Shown here in pieces: positions 37,520 through 49,500 of a DNA stretch of 64,000 nucleotides. The translations under genes were made by a program, and so were the position numbers. Positions within the stretch are counted from its first letter, which is position 1. Every line of letters starts with the position of its first letter. Below the pieces are notes generated by a model. It was not told the DNA's origin. It ran no database searches and saw only the letters and a program-made list of their open reading frames with translations. Origin of the DNA: Sanderia malayensis (lineage: Eukaryota; Cnidaria; Scyphozoa; Semaeostomeae; Pelagiidae); assembly GCA_013076295.1 (NCBI GenBank), contig RQOL01000863.1, forward strand, positions 2,732,180 through 2,796,179, in the 5' to 3' direction.

Positions 37520-38843
37520 AAAATGCTGATTAGTTTTGATGTTTTTTTTTCAATCACAGGTTCCTATCTAGAGCAAGTTAGTTTGTGTTGTGTTGTTCAA
37601 GCAAGAGAACTCGGTGAGTTTTCGGTGCCATGCAAACAAAGATCTTTGAAGCATTAGTAGCAAGGTATGATTTGTTATAGTTTTCTACATCAGTCGGTGG
37701 TTTCTTAACCTGCCCGTGTGGGTAATGTAAAGCTCCTTTTTATGCAAAAACCTTTCGGTTGCATTTGTTTTGATGGCTACTGAAGCATCCTTTGATGCTT
37801 GTAGAGTCAATTTCGAGGTTAAAACGGGCTGGATGTTAGGTTTAAACCTTATAAAGGAGACGAGTGCATTAGTTATTGTTTTGTTATTTTCAAAAATTCG
37901 GAATTATGAAAACGAACTCAGTCTAAGAACCTGTGATTGGTCAATAATTTACATTGCTACTAACAGTTCAATTACCTTTGTTTACAATGTTTATTGTATG
38001 TTACTTTGATTGCTTATCAATCTCATGGCGTCATGTCACGAGATTGGGCTACAAGAATTCTGTAAAAACCAAATTCATGAAGATTGACAGACACAATATC
38101 AACATTTTCACGTTTGTGGAGTGCCTTGTGGCCTGACAAATGGTATGCACCATTTTTCGATAGATTTAACATCTATTGTCAATGTATGTTTCTGTCAATC
38201 TTCATTTGGTTAATGTTATACTTATATGATCCTACAGTGATTAGCTTTCTTTTGCTTTCTTTTGATTGTCTGTAGCTTCTTCCGTTTGATTCTTCCAAAG
38301 TCGTTTCCAAAGCTTCTTCCAAAGTTTCTTTATGAACTTCTTCCAAGTCTTTTTATGAACTTCCTCCAAAGCTTCTTTTGAAGCTTCTTTGAATTTTCTT
38401 CTTGATTTATTTGTATTTTTATTCATTCAATTCGCCTTTGATATTGTTTCATCTGTGTATATAACTCTGAGACCTTTTGAATTGACCCAATCTATATTCT
38501 ACACACCCTCTATTCACCCTTTTATCGCAGCCAATTTCTCTCTTTTTCGTTATTGATTTGTTTGAATCAACAATTCTTCCCGGGTTTGTTTACCATTTTC
38601 ATATAGAAAAACGTAGTGAACTTCCAGCTCCATTTTTATTTCTAACCCGAGCAGAATTTAATTAAATTTGAATAGTAAATTGTAATAAAAGCGATGATTG
38701 TCCAAAAATTAAGCAAATAATTTTCTGATTGTTTTTGAACATTTTGCATATCTTTTCTAGTCCCAAATCGTAAGAAATACCTAGCATTTCATTGTCATTT
38801 GGGCATCTAAGTAGCCTCGATGGAAAAAACCATCTGAAAGCAA
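37520..38843. other. Intergenic; contains a Lys/Trp-rich open frame of doubtful status
   Basis: A - strand frame at 38241-38426 reads EEVHKKTWKKFIKKLWKK and onward, built on an imperfect aagctttggaagaag repeat. It has no signal peptide. A candidate terminal exon for the neighbouring acidic gene ends just upstream (acceptor at about 38,459; reading DETISKAN, stop at about 38,432), so the Lys/Trp frame may lie in a 3' UTR. Confidence 0.35.
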
Positions 38844-40418
38844 TTATTCAGCTAATATTTGAGGTTTCTTATAGATTTCCACCCTGGAATCAAAAGTTAC
38901 ATGACCATGTGACCTACCGTCTGGTACTGATCTTGTTCTCATGTCACGTGGTGCATCTTCTTCTTCCTCTTCATTAACATCTCTCGTGTTGATTACATGA
39001 GGTATTTCACTGTCATCGACCAGTTCAGCCTCGTCTTCGATGCTCCTCGTGTTGATCACGTGTTCATTGCTTGAATCTGCCCCAGGATCTTCGTATGTGT
39101 CCAGCATCAAATATGGCATGATGTCCTCAGGATTGCCAATAATCGGTTCAAACGCACTTCTACGAGTTCTTGAATCTTTTCTCTTCTCCTCTTTCTGGTC
39201 ATCTTCATCATTATCGTCATCATCTCCTTCATTATCTTCATCATCTTCTTTATTGTTTGTTTTTTCATACTTGGAATTTGATATTTTTACTTTCTCCTCT
39301 TCTACTTCATCATCATCATCATCCTTGTTCTTGTTATCATTGATTTTCTTTGTACTTTCGTATTTAGAGCTCTTAGAATTAGATATTTTTTCTACTTTAT
39401 TTTGCTGAGCTGGTTTTTCTTGACCATCTTCATCACCTGCTTCCTCATCGTCCTGCAATTCTTTGCTATGGGTTGGTGTGATGTTTAATTTCGGTTTTTC
39501 GTGAACCTTTCCTTGCGATTTGTACTGTTCATCTCCGCCATCGTTTTCATCATCAACATCTTTATCCGTTTCATCTTCCGTTTCGTCTTTCGGATCTTTC
39601 TTCTTCCCCCTACCTTTCTTTGATTTATTTGGCGACACCAGGATAGGGTACAGCTCATCGAAAGGGATCATGGGAAATGGCATCACTACCGGAAGTGGTA
39701 CATTGCTGCCCACGTTGTTCGCCATTGGCCCCTTCGAATGGCCTGAGCCTAGTTTCTGTTGAGTCGAGATTCTCTTCTTTGGGTGTTGTGCATCTTTTGC
39801 ATCTGAAAAATTCAAGAAAACAATGAATTCTTATGAATTAACACTTTGTTTAATACAGTAACCTGGTAGTGTGTTTGCACTGCCATGCTTCCTGCATAAC
39901 GAGTTGTCATTTTGCATACAAGGATTAACTGAAATACAGCAAGCACCCGCATATGAGGACCAGTAGATTAAGAGCCTTTCAGTTTGATACTACTGCTCAA
40001 AACAATAGAAAAAGCAATAGGCTATTGTATTTGATCAATTTGGCTCTCATATGCAAATGTTTACTGTAGCCTTAGCTTGTTATCTATTGAGTTGAGTTTT
40101 TGAACGCTCGCTTCAAACCATTTGTTTTCATTCACCCCTGCCCTAATGATTTGAAAATGTCCAATGAACAAGTGTACAATTCAACAAGGTACAACGAGCG
40201 TGTAACAATTCAATTCAATGACGAAATAAAGGCTCTCTGTGCAGAGGCCGTGGCTATCAGAGCCAACCCGAGACAAACCAATAAGAGTAGCTATTTAATG
40301 CTGTCTCTAAGTATAACATACCTGACTTCGAATTCTTTTTATTTGAAGCTAACGACTTTGAGTATGCCAATGCGATTGCAACAGAAAGAAGGATGCAACA
40401 GCTCAGTTTCAGACGCAT
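38844..40418 (-). CDS. Secreted acidic Asp/Glu/Lys-rich protein with Arg-Arg processing site
   Basis: Exon 1 (40322-40418) encodes the signal peptide MRLKLSCCILLSVAIALAYS and ends in phase 1. Exon 2 is 38844-39802, giving 351 aa. After KKRISTQQKL and a short hydrophobic segment (VPLPVVMPFPMIPFDELYPI) comes a long acidic/Lys region with two similar KISNSK-(S)-KYE units. A furin-like site, RTRRSAFEP, follows. The acidic C-terminal part has repeated HVINTRS/HVINTRD and MRTRSV motifs, which could be further mono-Arg cleavage sites. A good donor (ACG|GTAGGT) at 38917-38918, phase 1, would allow a different C-terminus, so the 3' end is uncertain. No known domain. Confidence 0.72.
39935..40067. mobile_element. 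Small inverted-repeat transposon (MITE), copy 2
   Basis: The ends at 39935-39958 (tacagcaagcacccgcatat...) and about 40044-40067 are inverted copies whose differences are all transitions. The interior shares ctgctcaaaacaatag and caataggctattg with copy 1 (1943-2093), in the opposite orientation. It lies in the only intron of the acidic secreted gene. Confidence 0.65.
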
Positions 40419-43400
40419 GTTAAATGTGTTTATCTACAAATACAAAAGGATAACCAATAAAGGTAGGGCAAAGATTAATTCTCTTGGTTCGAAGCTCCAT
40501 TCACTCCTTTCTACACCTTCCATGCACCAAACGTTTATCCGGAGAAAATGATTGTTATAATGGATATCCATTATTACATTGCAGTGTGTCATTGAGTTAT
40601 CGCTCAAGTTTCCTATCTCTGATCCCCTGTTTGTCTTTCGCGGCTGTGTCTAGTAGTATTTGTACAGCTCTGCGTAACTGTACCGTAATTTTGGTAGGTA
40701 AGATGCGCAGTATGGCTAATGCCTTTGGTATACCTCAAAATGCTTTTGTTGCAATTGTTATTTAAGATGCTAATGCTAATATGATAATTACTATATTCGC
40801 ACGAGCGAAGGATTTTGCAGTATCGATTGTGCAGTGCCTTTTTGATTCTTTTATCGTAAGCGTAAACTCGTACATCGAACAGGGCAATATTCTTTAAGAA
40901 GCTGGTCAGAGCTTGTTTCCCAAGTTATTGCTATATTCACGAACCATTACCCATGACCATAAACCAAGCTTATTCATTAACCAGATTACTTACGAATAAA
41001 TGCAGCTAGAAATTTGTCCAATCAGAATAAGTTGCAACCCAGTTGAAGCTAATTTGTGAGAATCCTGCAGATAATGTGAAAATCCATCCAAAATTATATT
41101 CTACAAAGAGATTCATGCATTTTCTTGGCTATGCAGCTCTATAGCGGTGCGCGGGATTACAACATCTATGATTTCATTCAGGCTTCGTCTTGAAGTGCAT
41201 CCCGGATTCACAGTGAACTGGTGTTCGCATTCATGTTGCTATGGGCTGCGTGATTCTCCGATTCACAAGGTCACCGAGTCAACGTTATTTATTATGCTAA
41301 ATGGTAATGAGTGTGGGGTATATAGCAGTTTAACTGCGTGCATCGTTTTGGACTTGTTTCCTGGTTTGTTGATAAACAAAATTCGCGTTCGTATTGTAGC
41401 ATGTTTGTGCGTTTGTGTTCACTCACGTATGATAAACATTGATTGCATCGTTAAGAACTGTTATTTGATATTTGATTTACTTCTTCGTGGGTAATTCCAA
41501 AACGAGATCAATAACTCGAATTGACATTCTATTTATGCTAATTTGATTTATACTTCGTTAGTATGAATCAAATTGGTATCTTACCTCAGTATCTGAATTA
41601 AGGCACTGTGTTCTAGTAAAAATGATGCTTAAGACCCTGAAAGCATAATATTTTTCAACTGCAGCTCTGAAATAACTTAAGCTAGACCTAGTTAGATTGT
41701 ACACCGAATTTGTCATGGGTTTAATTTCTAATACTAAGCTTTACCTTGGAATCTTTTGTTATGCTACCGCGTTGCACAATCTTTGGCTTCGAGATTGTTG
41801 CAGAGCACTATCGCTTTCTTCACGGATTTTTCCTCCTCACTGTCTGCGTCGCTGTCTGTTCTATATGGTCCCGTATACAAGATGTCCCAATGAAGATATA
41901 TCCGCAATGGTATTTTGTTGTAATTCTTGCCTACACTAGTTTATACGTGTGTTTATAACGAGTTAAGGCATTCTTCGCAAAGGTCCCTGACCTTGACCGT
42001 TTTGTCTCGATGCTCACAATGTTATTGTTGCTAAAGGCAGCCCACCAATGATCAATTAACCATGTAATACAGCGTGATAAGTAGGCCTGGCTTAACTGGC
42101 TTTGTATGGCTATAACGCTTGCTCGTATTATTACAGAGTGTTTTTTGGTTTGAGATTCAGAGTTTGATTTAGCATAGCAGTCAAGCGTTGTTACTTATCG
42201 CATTTGCTTATTGAGAGCAATTCAATGCAATACAATAGATGCAAGGTCAGGGCAGATGGCCACTAGATGTTGAGTCAATTTGAGCTGGGTGACGCGCTTC
42301 CGTCTAAGTGCCACCACCTTAAAGCATTCTATTTCAAAATTTGATTTTTTCAGTACCTACTCCATGTATGATAAAAAGTTTAAATAGCTATCCGCGCCGC
42401 GGGAAATCTGGGTCCATGAACCATTACTCCTAGAGAGCTGGGAATTGTCTCAACATGATCAGTAGGACCTATTTAGTGTAATTCGATCCCTTTTGAATCA
42501 TTTTTCAGTCTATTTCAAATTTTTGTTTTTTCAATAGGAACTTTATGTATGATTGAAAGTTTAAAGGTGGGCGTGTACGTACAGTGCCCACAGTTTGCTT
42601 AGATTGCATGCAACCTTTGGTCTTCTAGATCACCGTCCAATTGACTGCATTCAACTTGATAGAAACACGGGAAGCACTGCGCCTCTGATATGTTTTGCAA
42701 TGATAAGATCTAGTGCTTCTGAGACCAAGTAGCGATCAAGTAATACAAAACAATAATTTCTTGCATTTTTATTTATAAAAATACCATAATTTGTTAATTT
42801 ACCTAAAATAACATATAATATTAGTTATAATTAGTCGTTTATTGTAAAACTGTCTAAAATATTGTTATTAAATTGCGAAATATCATACATATTTGCGACC
42901 ATTTATAAGTTTTTACCTATGAGGTTTGAAATAAACGGTGTTTAAATGAAGCCTTGTCATTACAGCAAAAACTGAGGAGTTTTATAGTGCTATATAACTG
43001 GTTATTTGTAATCTGATTTAGCTTTTTACTGCTCTATGTCATAATCCTACTGATTATAAATTTCAACGATAACAGAATACAGTGTAGCTCAATTTTTTCT
43101 TCGCAAAGAAAGATATTGTTGTATTCCTTATTTCATCTTTTAGCTTCGTTGAAATTTACTTCAAAAATCGTCAAAACACCATATTTGAGGTAATTGTCGT
43201 CATTATATACTTTTAATGCTCTATAAACAAAGCTATTTGACTAAAATTATTATAATTTTTAAGTTATATTCCGCTACTTGCTAGCTACCTAGCGTCAATT
43301 AGTCTGCCTTGATTTCGAACTCCTCCTACGAAGTTGCAATGCTAGTTTCTAGAAATAGTTTTCTTTTACCTCAACATGCAATATCAGTTTGGCTATTCTA

Positions 43401-43543
43401 TTTGACCATATGAACACACAAGCCTTTCAATTTAGCTTTCAACCCTTTTTGTCAAGCAACAGGGCACAATTCTTACCTCCATACATTTTATACAAAATTG
43501 CTTTCCTCTAAAAGTTCACCTACTACATGAAATTCTTTTTTGT
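40419..43543. other. Large intergenic region, no gene resolved
   Basis: Three kilobases of AT-rich sequence between the promoter side of the acidic gene and the 3' end of the giant gene. Short open frames on both strands lack domains, signal peptides or paired splice sites. The only structure seen is the diverged repeat at 42329-42590. Confidence 0.5.
42329..42590 (+). repeat. Diverged direct repeat with a core related to the intronic telomere array
   Basis: A segment of about 55 bases ending tgtatgataaaaagtttaaa (42329-42385) is repeated in diverged form at 42513-42565, ending tgtatgattgaaagtttaaa. The second copy runs into ggtgggcgtgtacgtacagtgcc, which closely resembles the start of the array at about 6198-6221 (gttgggcgtgtatgtgcagtgcc). 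Confidence 0.6.
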
Positions 43544-46500
43544 TTATCTATCATCGTGAACTGGAAGTATTTCTTCGGCAGTAAACTCATTTCCTCCTTC
43601 ATTCTCTCCTGCTACTGTGTCCGTTGGCATTCGTTCCGGATGCGACAGTAAACTTACAAGCCCGGAATTATCATCACCCGGTTCTCCATCGAGCTGGTCA
43701 TAATCATAATCATCACCATCATCATCTTCGCGATTGTTTCTTTCTCGTGGATATGGCTGCCAGATCTTTTGTCGTTTTATTGGACTTGGATCTTCTTTAC
43801 TTTTATCTGTTGCTGATTGTTCGCTGTCTCCATTCTGGCCTTGATTTGCCAATGTTCCACCATTGTTGATATCTTGCTCTTCTAACGAGTTACCATTTTC
43901 ATCCAAAGTGAACTTTTCAGCAGTATCCTTCTCATTCTTCACAGCTTCTTCTTTATTCTTCCCATCTTCTCCACCATTCTTCCCATCTTCTCCACCATTC
44001 TTCCCATCTCCTTTATCGTGTGTTTGACCACTTTCCTCTTCCTGTGCTTTCATTTTAGTTTCCTTGCCGACAATTTCTTTGAATATATCATGTAATGGAT
44101 TCTCTGTAGCTGGATTTCCCGGCTGTCCGTTACTTTCAGCTAGCCTCGGTGTGAATCTAACCGCTGCTTCTTGCTCTTCAGGTGCGCCAAGATAGTCTCC
44201 AGACTCCACCATTTCGGTACCCGCTGCATTGTTTAACAACATCATATCTCCAGTAACCGGAGCCGTACTAACAATTGGCTTTGTCGTTGGATTATCTGAT
44301 CCATTTGCTGTTGTCACTGCTTTCTGTTGTTGTTGTTGATTTATCTCTTCTTTATTTTCAAGTTGCTCGACTAAAGGAGAGGTTAATGGTGGAAACGAGG
44401 TAGCCTCGACAGTTCTTGTCACGCGACGTGATGCATTATCGTCATTTTTTGTAGCTGTTGTTGCTATGGCCTCCGTCTGCTGTTTACCTGTCGTCTTGTC
44501 GAGTGGTTGCGATGTCATTACGTTATTCCTCGAGTATTCAGGAGTCGGAGTCACTGAGTAGGTTTGTGTATCACTTGATGGACTATCATCGTAGTTTTGG
44601 CCCTGATATTCGGCCTGGAATCCCTCCATAGCCTGCGCTGTTGGTGTGTTTGCAGTTCGTTGTTTGTCGAGTGTTGTTGTTGCTGCTGCAGTTGGACTTT
44701 GTGCCTCGTCAGGTTGTTTTGGAGCTGTGATGAATTCTTCATTTGATTTTTCTGTCGCTATGGTTCGTTTCTGTACACTTAGCGTCGGTGCTTGATTCCT
44801 TCTTGCTGCATTCGCCTCGTTATCAGATTCAGTATTTGCCTTTGCAGCTTGCGTAGTGGCTTCAACTGAATTCTTGGCTTCTGTATTGCCTCCGTTGGTC
44901 GGTAAAGCACCCGAGGTTGGCTGAACATAATACGATGCTTCATATGGCTCAGCTGTCTGTGCGGTTGACAATGCATACTGTTCTTCTATCGCTCTGCTGT
45001 TTTGGTCAGATGGTGCAATTCTATCGCTGTCTTCTTTGATACCGCTAAAACTTGCTTTCTCTGTTATTACGACACTGCTTGTTTCTTGTGGCACGGGCTC
45101 CTTCTCAGTTACTGCCATTGATGCGGTCGTGTGTATTACGTTGACTGGGTCTTCAGATGGACCCATGAAATCGAATTCACTGGCACTTGCTTGGCTACTT
45201 GCTGCTGTTGGCGACTTTTGTGTCATGTTGGAGTTTATCGAGGTAGGAGAGGACGTTTTAGTAAATTTTGTTGTTGTTGGTGCTTCTTGCTCTTGTCTTA
45301 CTGGCTCAGTTGGACCAGTAGAAACAGTTCCACTTCTGTTTTGGCTTTCTTTAACTGTAGTCGCCTTGATGCTTTCTGTAGACATTGCATCAGTTTTCCC
45401 CTGTCCTTGTGTGGCTCTTACTGGCTCTGTCGGACCAATAGAAGGAAGACTCTCCCGGTCTTGGCCCTTTTGACCATTTGTGGACATCATGTTTTGTTCT
45501 GTTGTCACTTTTGCTTGCTCATTTGGACCACTATATGCAACATTTCCTTTGCTTTGGTTCTCTTGCGTTGTGGCACTACCTTGGCTACTTGTTGACATTA
45601 TGCTTGCTTTCTTTTGGCTCTGTGTTGTCCTAACTGGCTCAGTTGGACCAGTAGATGGAATAATCCCTCTACCTTGGCTCTCTTGTGCTGCAGTCACGTC
45701 TTGGCTTCCCGTAGTCATTTTTAAAGGTGCATTATCATTTGGCCTAACTGATTCTCCGCGTCTTTGCGCTGCTGAAACTGAAACTGAAGGACGATATCTT
45801 TGCTGCTCTTTTTCTACCTGATTTTCATTTGTTTTTACTGTAGCCACTGTTGATTCTGTATTCGTTGTTAGTGCTGGCCTCGTAATGATATTTGCAAATG
45901 AGGTTTGTGGCCCTGCTGTCTTGATTGGCTCGATGTGAACATCCGTAACCAGTTGACTATCTCTCTCATCTTTTGACGCTGCAACAAAGTACATATATAG
46001 GTATAGATCACTAACAACATGGACAAGTCTATGGCACGTCATTGCAGTTTAAGATATATCATCCAAACCTTTGTTTTACTGTTGTCATCTCTTGTTACAG
46101 TGTTATTGTTCAGTCGATAAAAGCTTTTTCTTTTTTAGGATTCTAAAGTCAGTTTGTTCATGATCCTATGGTTCGTCATGGTCGCAATGTGTTTTCAAAG
46201 GTGTCTTGGAGCGTCGCAAGCCAACTGTCATTGTCATTTATCAGTCGGTAAGTCGAGTAATTTAATCTGTAAATGGTAAAAAGATCGTTAGGACTTTTTG
46301 GTTTTTCTTGGCTTTTGCAAGGATTGGAGTGTAACGTTATTCTTGAGGCATGGACGTCATTGTTATTGTTTCATTTGATGTTGTTTTCAATTGATTTTCT
46401 TTTCACTGTGAGTCATAGAGCTTAACGTGAAACTAGCTTGTTAGTGAATAGCTGTTTACGGTTTTGCTGATTTAGCCTTTGGTTGCCCCTAATAGATCTA

Positions 46501-49500
46501 TCTATAACAGTATGCTCACCGGTAGCCTTTGCAGGATTTGCTGGCTGATATTGTGGTAGAAATCTCTGTTCATATCTCTCTTCAAATTGTTCATACTGCT
46601 TCTCGTATTCCGTTTGATAATTGACGTAGAATTTCTTCAGATACTCTTGGTAGCTCTGTGTGTCATTGTATGGATACGCTATGTTTTTCTGATGCTCAGG
46701 TGATCCCTGTGCTAAGTTAGGTGCTTGAGTTATTTCTGCTTGTATAGCTGGGGGTTCTGTTGTTGTTGCTGCTTGATAGACTAGAGCTTCTTTTGTTGTT
46801 GTTGCCTGATACACTGGAGCTTTTGTTGTTTCCACTTGATAAGCTGGGCTTTCTGTTGTTGTTGCTGCTTGATACACTGGAACTTCTGTTGTTTCTACTT
46901 GATAAGCTGGGGTTTTTGTTGTTGCTTCATTAACTCTAGCGTTTGTTGTTGTTGTCGTTTCATAAACTGGTGCTTCTGTTGTTTCTAATTGATAAGCTGG
47001 GCCTTCTGTTGTTGTTGCTGCTTGATACACTGGTGCTTTTTTTGTCGTTGTTTCATAAACTGGAGTTTCTGTTGCTGTTACTGCTTCATACACTGGAGCT
47101 TTTGTTGTTTCTACTTGATAGGCTGGGCTTTCTGTTGTTGTTGCTGCTTGATACACTGGAGCCTCTGTTGCTGTTTCTACTTGATAAGCTGGGTCTTCCG
47201 TTGTTGCTGCTTCATAAACTGGAAGTTCTTTTGTTGTTGTTGCTTCATAAACTGGAGCTTTTGTTGTCGTTTTTGTTTGATAAGCTGGACCTTCTGTTGT
47301 TGTTGTTGCTTGATACACTAGTGCTTCTGTTGTTGCTGTTGTTTCATAGACTGGTGCTTCTGTTGTTTCTACTTGATAAGCTGGGCCTTCTTTTGTTTTT
47401 GCTGCTTGATACACTGGAGTTTCTTTCGTTGTTGTTGCCTGATACACTGGTGCTTCTTTTGTCGTTGTTTCATAAACTGGAGTTTCTGTTGTTGTTGCTG
47501 CTTCATAAACTGGAGTTTCTTTCGTTGTTGTTGCTTCATACACTAGAGGTTTTGTTGTTGTTGTTGCCTGATACACTGGTGCTTTTGTTGTTTCCACTTG
47601 ATAAGCTGGGCTTTTCTTTGTTGTTGCTTCATAAACTGGAGTTTCTGTTGTCGTTTCTGTTTGATACACTAGAGGTTCTGTTGTTGTTGCTGCCTGATAC
47701 ACTGGTGCTTCTGTTGTTGTTATTGCTTGATAAATTGGAAGTTCTTTCGTTCTTGTTGCTTTATACACTGGTGCTTCTGTTGTTTCTACTTGATAAGTTA
47801 CAACAGAGTCTCCAGTTTCTGTTGTTGTTGTTTCATAAACTGGAGCTTTTGTTGTTGTTGCTGCTTGATAAATGGGAACTATGGTTGTTTCCTGTTGCGC
47901 AAGGCGACTAGAAGGTCCAAGCCTCTCCGTTTCGGTTTCCTGACTCGCAGATGTTGTAGTTGCCTCGCTTTCTGTGTCATAAACATAACTGCTAGTTGTT
48001 GTTGTTGCTGTTGGATAAACAGTTGTTGCTGTTGTTGTTATTGGAGTTGCTGTGGTTGTTGCTGTTCTTAGATTTTTGAATTCAGAAGCTGACGTCATCT
48101 CTACCAGATTTGACCTTGTTGTAGGTTTTCTGGTTGGCATATAATACGGAGTAGTTGTAACATCTTCATGTATATTCTGTGACGTTGTTGTAGTTTGAAG
48201 ATTCGGATCGTACACCTGAATGGGAGAAATGTCCAATTAATACTTCGCAATTTGTTTTTGTGGAGCGATAATAATAGCTACTTGTTATAGTGCAATCGAA
48301 TATAAGGGTTTTAAAGAAAGTTTTCGATCTCTTTCTTAATAGTGAAGTTTCTATAGTGATTTTTATCATTAAACTTTTTGCTCAAATGATGTTTCTCGAG
48401 CAAGGTTACAGCTTAAGATATTCGCGGGTATGAGAAAGGTATTAGATCTGCTATTACCTTGTTCATTAACATTTCTGCTGTCATGTCATCAAATTTTCCA
48501 TCGTCAACAGAAGGAGGCTCCTCCACAGAGGCACCCGGTGTGGCTGTTGTTTTCGAGGTTGTAGGTCTTTGCGTGGTCTCGTTTTCATTCATGTTGTAAT
48601 TCACTGTAGTTGCTAAAATTTGGAATAGATTGTATTAGTTTTGTATCAGCATAAATTTAGCAGAGTTTTCCAAGCTTCCTCTAAATGTTAATTGAGATTG
48701 TGAGGCATTGTAACATAGTTGCAATGAAAATATTACATGCGTTTATAGAATAGATTTAGAAATAGGAGAGCCAGATGGTGAAACATTACCTGTTGTTTCT
48801 TGTGCATAGTAAGGCTGCCTTGTTGTCGTAGCTTCTTGGTAGTTTTGGTATGCTTCCTCGGTAGCTTCTTGCTGAACTGGTGGTGCTGTAGTTGTATCTG
48901 GATATTGTGGACCTTTGGTTATGTAAGACACTTTGTCATTTTGGTTCATGTATTGGTTTTCATTCTGCTTTTCTTGACCTTCGTTTGAAGATTGATTCGC
49001 TTTGTCTGGCTGCAACAGAATTTCATCTACTTTACCTTCCATGTAACCTTTTTCATTGCTTTCTGTTGTTTGTTTTTGTACTAAGGGAGCTGTAGTTGTC
49101 TCTTGATATTGCGGTCGCTCAGTTGTAGTAGACACATTTTGCTCCGATTGATTCGTTTTGTATTGTTGTAACAGAATTTCATCTACTTTATCTTCCATGT
49201 AACCCTTTTCATTGCTTTCTGTTGTTTGTTTTTGTACTGACGGAGCTGTAGTTGTCTCTTGATATTGCCCGCGCTCAGTTGTAGTAGACACATTTTGCTC
49301 CATATATTGGCTTGCGTTGCCTGCATTGGAATCGTAGTAGTTATACGACCCTGCAACTCGATTCTCCTGTGGTGTTGTACCGTATCTTTCAGGGTAGACA
49401 TTCTGAGGCTGTGTAGACTGTTGCGAAGGCTGTGTTGATTGCTTTTCTGCCGAAGGCGCACTTGTTTTGTATGATGAAGGATACAACAGTTCATTGTCTA

